A stretch of DNA of 7,331 bases from an uncultured Propionibacteriaceae bacterium. Its GTDB lineage: Bacteria > Actinomycetota > Actinomycetes > Propionibacteriales > Propionibacteriaceae. Below, one piece after another: positions 1-4,537 of this stretch. The notes under the pieces were generated by a model. That model did no database searches and was not told the DNA's origin. It saw nothing but the letters and a program-made list of their open reading frames with translations. The stretch covers positions 1 through 7,331 of the forward strand of contig CAMCJC010000123.1 of the NCBI GenBank assembly GCA_945875065.1, given 5' to 3'. The position numbers and the translations under genes were made by a program. Position 1 is the stretch's first letter, and every line of letters begins with the position of its first letter.

Positions 1-561
1 TTCCGGCGCCTCGTCGAGGAGCTCATGACGCTGCTGGCTTACGAGGCGACGCGCGGCGTGCGCGTGATCGAAACCACCGTTGAGACACCCGTCGCCACGA
101 CGGTCGGCACCAAGCTCGCGTCACCCGCTCCCCTAGTGGTGCCGATCCTGCGGGCCGGCCTGGGCATGCTAGACGGCATGCTGCGGCTCGTGCCGACCGC
201 GGAGGTCGGGTTTCTCGGCATGATCCGCGACGAGGAGACACTCGAGCCCACGACCTACGCCGAGCGCCTCCCGCAGGACCTGTCGGGCCGGCAGTGCTAT
301 GTCCTCGACCCGATGCTCGCCACTGGCGGGTCGCTCGGCGAGGCGGTCAAGTTCCTCGTCGGTCGCGGTGCCGACGACATCACCTGCATCTGCCTCCTGG
401 CAGCCCCCGAGGGCATCGCCCACATTCAGGATCTGCTGGTCGGCCTCGACGTGCCCTGCACCCTCGTCGTCGCCGCCGTCGACGAACGCCTCAACGACAA
501 GGGCTTCATCGTCCCCGGCCTGGGTGATGCCGGCGACCGCCTCTACGGGCTGGCCCACTAA
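1..561 (+). CDS. upp: Uracil phosphoribosyltransferase, 3' part (5' end outside window)
   Basis: Cytosolic pyrimidine-salvage enzyme that makes UMP from uracil and PRPP. The frame is open from base 1 and encodes 186 residues. The family is usually about 205-210 residues, so only roughly the first 20 are missing. Internal ATG codons near the left edge (for example at 25) are not the real start, because the preceding residues FRRLVEELMTLLAYEATR already match the family. The 5-phosphoribosyl-pyrophosphate binding loop is visible as VLDPMLATGGS (visible residues 101-111). The uracil-binding C-terminus is visible as IVPGLGDAGDRLYG. The PILRAGLGM segment is also typical of Upp. The gene ends in TAA, and the symporter starts 9 bases later in the same frame, which suggests co-transcription. 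Identification is by recognised family motifs. Confidence 0.96.
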   Translation, partial: FRRLVEELMTLLAYEATRGVRVIETTVETPVATTVGTKLASPAPLVVPILRAGLGMLDGMLRLVPTAEVGFLGMIRDEETLEPTTYAERLPQDLSGRQCYVLDPMLATGGSLGEAVKFLVGRGADDITCICLLAAPEGIAHIQDLLVGLDVPCTLVVAAVDERLNDKGFIVPGLGDAGDRLYGLAH

Positions 562-570
562 TATCGCGCC

Positions 571-1755
571 ATGAGAAGGTTCAAGTTCGGGTTGCTGCCC
601 CAGATCCTCGTCGCGATCGCCCTCGGCATCCTGCTCGGCACGGTCATGCCAGGGCCTGGCGTGCGCGTGTTCGCCACGTTCAACATGCTGTTCGGGCAGT
701 TCCTGACCTTCATCATCCCGCTCATCATCCTCGGACTTATTACCCCGGCGATCGCGGAGCTGGGCCGGGGCGCAGGCAAATGGCTGGCGATCACGGCTGG
801 CATCGCGTACACCTCCACGGTGATCGCCGGCCTGCTCGGATACTCCACGTCGATGCTGGTGCTGCCCAAGGTGCTGCCCGCCACGATCGTGCCAGAACTC
901 GCGAACCCCGAGGACGCGTTGCTCGAGCCGTACTTCAAGCTGGAGATCCCGCCGCCGTTCTCGGTCATGACCTCGCTGATCCTCGCGTTCGTGCTGGGGG
1001 TGGCGTTGACTTCGATCAAGGGCAATGCCTTACTGCGCGGCTTCACCGAGTTCCGGGAGATCGTCACCCTGGCCATCGCGAAGGTCCTCATCCCACTGCT
1101 GCCGCTGTATATCTTCGGCATCTTCCTGAACATGACCAAGGGCGGGCAGGTCGCGGCGGTGATCGCGTCGTTCCTCGGCGTCGTCGTGTTCGTGTTCATC
1201 CTGACCTGGCTGATGCTGCTGCTCCAGTACAGCGTCGCCGGGAGCTTGGCCCGCAAGAACCCGTTCCGCCTGCTCGGCACGATGCTGCCGGCCTACGCGA
1301 CGGCGTTGGGCACGTCGTCGTCTGCCGCGACGATCCCCGTCACCCTCCGTCAGACCATCAAGATGGGCGTGTCCGAGCCTGTCGCATCGTTCGCAATCCC
1401 CTTGTGCGCGACGATCCACCTGGCCGGCTCCACCATCAAGCTAACGTGCTTCTCGCTGGCGGTGATGATGCTCTCGGGCATGCCGATCCATACGACGACG
1501 ATCATCGGCTACATCCTGATGCTCGGCGTCATGATGGTAGCCGCTCCGGGCGTCCCGGGCGGCGCGGTGATGACCGCCACCGCCCTGATGAGTTCGATGC
1601 TCGGCTTCAGCGAAGGCCAGGTGGGGCTGATGATCGCGACCTACATAGCCATCGACTCGTTCGGCACCGCCACCAACGTCACCGGCGACGGCGCCATCGC
1701 CGTCATCGTCGACAAGCTCATGGGCCGCGGCAAGCAGCCCGCCGAGCTCGCCTAG
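571..1755 (+). CDS. DAACS-family (dicarboxylate/amino acid:cation) symporter with altered binding residues
   Basis: A 394-residue inner-membrane secondary transporter of the family that includes GltP, DctA and SstT. Hydrophobic segments run through the whole chain. The serine-rich HP1 loop is TSSSAAT (248-254), the HP2 loop is PGVPGG (327-331 region), and the last core helix carries DSFGTATNVTGD (362-373). Compared from memory with the archaeal aspartate transporter GltPh, Asp394, Thr398, Asn401 and Asp405 have counterparts here (D362, T366, N369, D373). Arg397, which holds the substrate side-chain carboxylate, is Gly365. The NMDG motif that forms the sodium sites reads HLAG (283-286). Inference: the substrate is probably a neutral or otherwise non-acidic solute, and ion coupling may differ. 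The start at 571 has no clear Shine-Dalgarno sequence. It lies 9 bases after the upp stop in the same frame, so translation is probably coupled. The 3' end overlaps the converging lipoprotein gene at CTAG. Confidence 0.9.
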   Translation: MRRFKFGLLPQILVAIALGILLGTVMPGPGVRVFATFNMLFGQFLTFIIPLIILGLITPAIAELGRGAGKWLAITAGIAYTSTVIAGLLGYSTSMLVLPKVLPATIVPELANPEDALLEPYFKLEIPPPFSVMTSLILAFVLGVALTSIKGNALLRGFTEFREIVTLAIAKVLIPLLPLYIFGIFLNMTKGGQVAAVIASFLGVVVFVFILTWLMLLLQYSVAGSLARKNPFRLLGTMLPAYATALGTSSSAATIPVTLRQTIKMGVSEPVASFAIPLCATIHLAGSTIKLTCFSLAVMMLSGMPIHTTTIIGYILMLGVMMVAAPGVPGGAVMTATALMSSMLGFSEGQVGLMIATYIAIDSFGTATNVTGDGAIAVIVDKLMGRGKQPAELA

Positions 1756-2090
1756 CCGACCAGCTTGCCCGAGCAGGCGTCGACGACCTCCGCCATCGCC
1801 GCCTGATCCTTCTCGGACAGCTTGGACGCGAGTTCGTCCGACTGGTCGGGGCTGAGCCCTGCCTGGATCACGAGCTTCAGCCCCTCGGGGCTGAGCTTGG
1901 AGTGCATCTGCTCGGCGTAACAGTCGAGGACCTTGTTCGTGGCAGCCGCGTCCGCCTCGGAAAGCTGGCTGAAGTCGACGGACTTGGCCATCACCTCGCG
2001 GAGCTCCCCCTGCGGCGGTTTCCCCGCCCCGCACCCGGAGGCACCAAGGACGACGGCGAGGGCCAGTGCGGCGGAGGTTCGGGCGAGCAT
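1752..2090 (-). CDS. Small lipoprotein of unknown function, paralogue of the next one upstream
   Basis: I do not recognise a named family. The product is 112 residues, with an N-terminal signal (MLARTS, then a hydrophobic run) ending in the lipobox ASGC. Cys20 would be the lipid-modified residue, so the mature protein is probably anchored on the outer face of the membrane. The frame stays open to 2156, but the start at 2090 is chosen because it directly precedes the signal peptide and has a GGAAGGA ribosome site 7 bases upstream. The mature part is charged and apparently helical, with two more cysteines (C57, C106). It resembles the 2187-2576 product: both begin CGxGKP after the lipobox, contain S-x-x-GLK and KLSE-x-DQ, and have their two internal cysteines exactly 49 residues apart. 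Its TAG stop lies inside the same CTAG as the stop of the converging symporter gene. Confidence 0.85.
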   Translation of the reverse strand: MLARTSAALALAVVLGASGCGAGKPPQGELREVMAKSVDFSQLSEADAAATNKVLDCYAEQMHSKLSPEGLKLVIQAGLSPDQSDELASKLSEKDQAAMAEVVDACSGKLVG

Positions 2091-2097
2091 ACGGGTG

Positions 2098-2104
2098 TCC
2101 TTCC
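2098..2104 (-). promoter_or_regulatory. Ribosome binding site fixing the start at 2090
   Basis: On the minus strand the sequence is GGAAGGA, 7 bases before ATG at 2090-2088. It favours this start over the farther upstream ATG at 2156, which would put a non-hydrophobic extension in front of the lipoprotein signal. The same heptamer precedes the paralogous gene. Confidence 0.75.
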
Positions 2105-2137
2105 TTCTCGACGCCTCAAATATGTCACGCGTATCAA

Positions 2138-2172
2138 ACCGGCCGCCGCCCAGCACTAGGGCGACGGCCGGT
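2138..2172 (-). terminator. Stem-loop between the two lipoprotein genes, probable terminator
   Basis: Arms at 2138-2150 (ACCGGCCGCCGCC) and 2160-2172 (GGCGACGGCCGGT) pair over 13 bp around a 9-base loop. The single mismatch in the plus strand (C2146/A2164) becomes a G-U pair in the minus-strand RNA, so the stem is complete only in the transcript of the lipoprotein genes. It begins 14 bases past the stop of the upstream lipoprotein gene (2187). It is followed only by a short T run (TTTGAT), as is common in high-GC bacteria. It may terminate transcription or trim expression of the second lipoprotein gene. Confidence 0.6.
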
Positions 2173-2186
2173 AAGAGGGCTTCGGG

Positions 2187-2576
2187 TCAGCCGACGGGAG
2201 TGAGCTCCGATGCGCAGGCCTTGGTGGCCTCGGTGACGGTCTTCTGGTCCGCTTCGGAGAGCTTGTCTTCGAACGCCTTGGGGTCCGAGAGGTTCGCGGA
2301 GGCTTTGATCATCGCCTTCAGGCCGTCGGCGCTGACCTGGTCGTACATCTTGTCGACCGTGCAGTTGACGAACTTCTTGGCCGACTCGGTGGCCTTCGAC
2401 TTCAACTCGTCGGGGATGTCGACCCCCATCGACGACACGGCCTGATCCATGGCCGACGTGAACGCCTTCTTGACTTCGTCCTTAGACGGCTTGCCCATGC
2501 CGCAGGCGGTGGCGCCGAAGGCCACGGTGGCGGCCAGCGCGACGGCGACGGCGGACTTGGCGATACGGGTGAACAT
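2187..2576 (-). CDS. Small lipoprotein of unknown function, tandem paralogue
   Basis: The product is 129 residues, and I do not recognise a named family. The signal peptide (MFTRIAKSAVAV, then a hydrophobic stretch) ends in ATAC, with Cys25 as the likely lipidated residue, so the protein should sit on the outer face of the cytoplasmic membrane. The open frame extends to 2615, but the start at 2576 is preferred because it precedes the signal directly and has GGAAGGA 6 bases upstream. The mature chain starts CGMGKP, is rich in Lys, Asp, Glu, Ala and Ser, and should be mostly helical. Besides Cys25 it has C72 and C121. From C72 to C121 it aligns without gaps to C57-C106 of the neighbour, with 17 of 50 positions identical by my count. 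The two genes look like an old tandem duplication. It may share a transcript with menB upstream, although a stem-loop lies in the gap. Confidence 0.85.
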   Translation of the reverse strand: MFTRIAKSAVAVALAATVAFGATACGMGKPSKDEVKKAFTSAMDQAVSSMGVDIPDELKSKATESAKKFVNCTVDKMYDQVSADGLKAMIKASANLSDPKAFEDKLSEADQKTVTEATKACASELTPVG

Positions 2577-2582
2577 GCAGTT

Positions 2583-2589
2583 TCCTTCC
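2583..2589 (-). promoter_or_regulatory. Ribosome binding site fixing the start at 2576
   Basis: On the minus strand the sequence is GGAAGGA, 6 bases before ATG at 2576-2574. It supports this start over the ATG at 2615, whose product would carry 13 extra polar residues before the signal peptide. The heptamer is identical to the one before the paralogous gene. Confidence 0.75.
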
Positions 2590-2610
2590 GGTGACTTCAA
2601 ACTCTGCTGT

Positions 2611-2633
2611 CCCAAAGCATGTCATGCCCTGGG
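2611..2633 (-). terminator. Stem-loop downstream of menB, candidate terminator or operator
   Basis: This is a 23-base palindrome with a perfect core, GCATG-T-CATGC (2617-2627), and outer arms CCCA/TGGG. The two mismatches in the plus strand (A-C) become G-U pairs in the minus-strand RNA, which makes the stem continuous. It lies 21 bases after the menB stop and about 34 bases before the lipoprotein start. No T run follows it, so intrinsic termination is uncertain. A protein-binding palindrome upstream of the lipoprotein gene is the alternative. I could not identify a convincing promoter in the 78-base gap (2577-2654). Confidence 0.4.
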
Positions 2634-2654
2634 ATCGCCCTGCAGCCCCCTCCT

Positions 2655-3551
2655 TCAGTAGTAGTAGGGGAAGTCGGTCCAATTTGGGGCGCGGTGCTCC
2701 AGGAACGAGTCCCGGCCCTCTACCGCCTCGTCGGTCATGTAGGCCAGGCGCGTCGCCTCGCCGAGGAGGACCTGTTGCCCGACCAGGCCGTCGTCGACGA
2801 GGTTGAACGAGTATTTCAGCATCCGCTGCGCGGTCGGGGACTTGCCGCAGATCCTCTTCGCCCACTCCAGCCCGATATCCTCCAGCTCCGCGTGCGGCAC
2901 AACCTTGTTGACCATTCCCATCTGGTGCGCCTCCTCGGCGTCGTGGACGTCGCCCAGGAAGAAGATCTGGCGGGCGAACTTCTGCCCCACCTGCCGGGCG
3001 AGGTACGCGGACCCGAAGCCGCCGTCAAAGGAACCGACGTCGGCGTCGGTCTGCTTGAAGCGCGCATGCTCGGCCGAGGCGATGCTCAGATCCGAAACGA
3101 CGTGCAGCGAGTGGCCGCCGCCGGCCGCCCACCCGTTCACCAACGCGATCACGACCTTCGGCATGAACCGGATCAACCGCTGTGCCTCGAGGATATGGAG
3201 GCGAGCGAGCTTGGCCTTGTCGACGGTGGCAGCGGTTTCGCCGTCGGCGTACTGGTAGCCGGCGCGGCCACGAATGCGCTGGTCGCCGCCGGAGCAGAAC
3301 GCCCAGCCGCCGTCCTTGGGCGACGGGCCGTTGCCGGTCAGCAAGACGCACCCGATGTCGGAGGAGGTACGGGCGTCCTCGAGGGCCGCGATGAGTTCGT
3401 CTACGGTGTGAGGTCTAAAGGCGTTGCGGACCTCGGGGCGGTTGAACGCGATCCGCACGGCGGCGACATCCTTGGCGCGGTGGTAGGTGATATCGGTGAA
3501 GTCGAAGCCGGGGACGGTATCCCACAGCCCGGGCCGGAACGGATTCGTCAT
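2655..3551 (-). CDS. menB: 1,4-dihydroxy-2-naphthoyl-CoA synthase (menaquinone biosynthesis)
   Basis: A 298-residue cytosolic crotonase-fold enzyme that closes the second ring of menaquinone by converting o-succinylbenzoyl-CoA to 1,4-dihydroxy-2-naphthoyl-CoA. Visible family marks are the first oxyanion-hole segment FCSGGDQ (85-91), the second oxyanion region WAAGGGHSLH (141-150), the VGSFDGG loop (172-178) and the C-terminal YMTDEAVEGR (271-280) with the conserved tyrosine Y271. QTD (167-169) places an aspartate, D169, where E. coli MenB has a glycine and needs bicarbonate. This is the mycobacterial-type, bicarbonate-independent form by established family knowledge. The start at 3551 fits the usual N-terminus, but its Shine-Dalgarno sequence is weak. 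A strong palindrome (3562-3588) lies just upstream, after the GDPD stop. No other men genes are in the window. Confidence 0.95.
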   Translation of the reverse strand: MTNPFRPGLWDTVPGFDFTDITYHRAKDVAAVRIAFNRPEVRNAFRPHTVDELIAALEDARTSSDIGCVLLTGNGPSPKDGGWAFCSGGDQRIRGRAGYQYADGETAATVDKAKLARLHILEAQRLIRFMPKVVIALVNGWAAGGGHSLHVVSDLSIASAEHARFKQTDADVGSFDGGFGSAYLARQVGQKFARQIFFLGDVHDAEEAHQMGMVNKVVPHAELEDIGLEWAKRICGKSPTAQRMLKYSFNLVDDGLVGQQVLLGEATRLAYMTDEAVEGRDSFLEHRAPNWTDFPYYY

Positions 3552-3561
3552 GGCTCACAGC

Positions 3562-3588
3562 CTAGGGCCTGTCTGAGACAGGCCCTAG
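3562..3588. repeat. Perfect 27-base palindrome between GDPD and menB
   Basis: Arms CTAGGGCCTGTCT (3562-3574) and AGACAGGCCCTAG (3576-3588) are exact inverted copies around one central base. As RNA this gives a 12-bp stem with a 3-base loop. Each outer end is CTAG. The GDPD stop codon (3587-3585) lies inside the right arm, and the left arm ends 10 bases before the menB ATG. No T run follows on either strand. It could be an RNA structure that ends or processes the GDPD message or controls menB translation, a dimeric-regulator site, or a small palindromic insertion. Confidence 0.7.
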
Positions 3589-4316
3589 AGCCAGGGCTGC
3601 TCCAGGAGGCGACGGGTGCGGTCGGGGAAGTTGGTGATGAGCGCGTCGACGCCGAGGTCGGCCAGGCGTCGCACGTCGGCGTCGTTGTCGACCGTCCACG
3701 CCGCGACCTTCACCCCCGCCTCGTGGCACAACCACATGTAGCCCGGCTGCTGCAGCGCGTAGAAGTGCGGGTGGACGCGGCCGGCGCCGAAGAAGTTGGC
3801 GTACTTCCAAGGGTCGTAGAGGCCATCGGAATACAGGAGCGCGATCCTCTCGGGCGCGACGCGGCCGCGCAGGTTCGCCAGTGAGAAGTGGTTGAACGAC
3901 GAGAAGACCACCCGGTCGGTCAGCCCGGCCTCCTGGACCTGGTTCAGGACGTCGTTCTCGATCCCGGGGTACAGCTCGATGGTGTTCTTCAGTTCGATGT
4001 TGATGTCAACGCCCTCGGGGGCGAGGAGATCGAGGACCTCGCGGAGCGTTGGGATCTGGACGGTCCGCAGCCCGACGAAGCCATTGCTGAAGTTGAGGCG
4101 CCGCAGTTCCTCGAGGGTAAGGTCGACGACGCGGCCGAAGCCGTTGGAGGTGCGATTTACGGTCTCATCGTGGATGACGACCAGGTGCCCGTCTTGGGTG
4201 CGCTGCACGTCGAACTCCACGCCGTCGGCGCCCATCTCAACCGCCTGGCGGATGGCGGGTATGGTGTTCTCGGGTGCGTAGGCCGATGCTCCCCGGTGAG
4301 CCCAGATGGCAGTCAT
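3585..4316 (-). CDS. Glycerophosphodiester phosphodiesterase (GDPD, UgpQ-like)
   Basis: A 243-residue enzyme with a TIM-barrel fold. It hydrolyses glycerophosphodiesters such as glycerophosphocholine to glycerol-3-phosphate and an alcohol, using a divalent metal. Motifs appear in order: HRG (7-9) with catalytic His7, PENT (15-18), EFD (34-36), IHDE (48-51) with the second catalytic His49, IELK (107-110), AWTVDN (206-211) and TNFPD (228-232). The length matches short bacterial UgpQ-type enzymes. There is no signal peptide, so it should be cytosolic. The frame is open upstream to 4520, but the start at 4316 sits right before the HRG motif and has GAGGAGG upstream. The gene is divergent from an ABC importer, which suggests that it may degrade what that importer brings in. 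The stop codon lies inside the strong palindrome before menB. Confidence 0.93.
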   Translation of the reverse strand: MTAIWAHRGASAYAPENTIPAIRQAVEMGADGVEFDVQRTQDGHLVVIHDETVNRTSNGFGRVVDLTLEELRRLNFSNGFVGLRTVQIPTLREVLDLLAPEGVDINIELKNTIELYPGIENDVLNQVQEAGLTDRVVFSSFNHFSLANLRGRVAPERIALLYSDGLYDPWKYANFFGAGRVHPHFYALQQPGYMWLCHEAGVKVAAWTVDNDADVRRLADLGVDALITNFPDRTRRLLEQPWL

Positions 4317-4319
4317 GAT

Positions 4320-4326
4320 CCTCCTC
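4320..4326 (-). promoter_or_regulatory. Ribosome binding site fixing the GDPD start at 4316
   Basis: On the minus strand the sequence is GAGGAGG, followed by 3 bases and then ATG (4316-4314). The spacing is short but the match is strong. It supports this start over ATG codons at 4352 and 4520, which would add polar residues not expected in a UgpQ-type enzyme. A TAGGAT element at 4339-4334 (minus strand) fits TAnnnT and might be a -10 box. I found no -35 at a good distance. Confidence 0.6.
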
Positions 4327-4390
4327 AGCCTGCATCCTAGCCCCAATCCCATCCCGACTAGGGGTTCAAGCCGGAATCCGCGCGTCGACG

Positions 4391-4415
4391 AATTGTGCAG
4401 AGAAATGACACAGTT
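4391..4415. promoter_or_regulatory. Inverted repeat in the divergent region, possible regulator site
   Basis: AATTGTG (4391-4397) and CACAGTT (4409-4415) are inverted copies with 6 of 7 positions matching, 11 bases apart. The AT-rich centre stands out in this GC-rich region. The spacing does not fit the CRP/GlxR pattern TGTGA-N6-TCACA. It could serve either the GDPD gene or the importer. This is weak evidence from symmetry and position only. Confidence 0.25.
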
Positions 4416-4451
4416 TGGCGTCCCCACTGGAGGTTCGGCCAGACGGTGTCC

Positions 4452-4457
4452 TACTAT
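4452..4457 (+). promoter_or_regulatory. Candidate -10 element of the ABC importer operon
   Basis: TACTAT fits the TAnnnT form of actinobacterial housekeeping promoters. It stands in one of the few AT-rich spots of the divergent region, 80 bases before the start codon of the binding protein. Transcription would begin around 4464, at the edge of the LacI-type operator. I see no good -35 hexamer 16-18 bases upstream. Confidence 0.4.
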
Positions 4458-4464
4458 CGTCCAT

Positions 4465-4476
4465 GTTAACGCTAAC
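4465..4476. promoter_or_regulatory. LacI-family-type operator
   Basis: GTTAACGCTAAC is a 12-base near-palindrome (5 of 6 base pairs) with the central CG typical of LacI/GalR-family operators. It lies just downstream of the candidate -10 element and 61 bases before the binding-protein start. That position would let a repressor block transcription of the importer until an inducer binds. No LacI-type regulator gene is inside the window. By family custom it may lie downstream of the truncated permease. Confidence 0.5.
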
Positions 4477-4479
4477 TCT

Positions 4480-4516
4480 GGTTCCAGACGGCAGGGCGTC
4501 GAAGCCCTGAGGGACC
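4480..4516 (+). promoter_or_regulatory. Folded 5' leader upstream of the binding-protein gene
   Basis: CAGGGC (4492-4497) pairs with GCCCTG (4504-4509) around a 6-base loop. GGTTCC (4480-4485) pairs with GGGACC (4511-4516) outside it, using one G-U pair. The two stems are joined by an uneven internal loop (6 bases against 1). The structure ends 9 bases before the AAAGGAG ribosome site (4526-4532), which it leaves free. It could stabilise the 5' end of the mRNA. I recognise no riboswitch family. Confidence 0.35.
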
Positions 4517-4537
4517 TCATACGACAAAGGAGTACGC

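Noticed and set aside
2091..2156. Longer start for the first lipoprotein (22 extra codons)
   Set aside because: It would bury the signal peptide behind a polar stretch. GGAAGGA with good spacing supports the start at 2090.
780..2159. Long plus-strand open frame (459 codons) across the symporter and the lipoprotein region
   Set aside because: It is out of frame with the clear symporter. Its translation is rich in Arg, His, Asp and Pro with no domain, as expected for a GC-rich shadow frame.
2619..3884. Long plus-strand open frame (421 codons) opposite menB and GDPD
   Set aside because: It lies antisense to two genes with intact catalytic motifs. Its translation has no recognisable domain and the composition of an antisense shadow.
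4394..4412. CRP/GlxR-type binding site
   Set aside because: TGTG and CACA are present but separated by 11 bases instead of the 8 found in TGTGA-N6-TCACA sites.
4317..4520. N-terminal extension of GDPD by 68 codons
   Set aside because: The added residues are not a signal peptide and show no conserved motif. The ATG at 4316 directly precedes the HRG motif and has GAGGAGG upstream.
4481..4537. Riboswitch in the importer leader
   Set aside because: The region is short, with only simple stems and none of the conserved cores of riboswitch classes I know.
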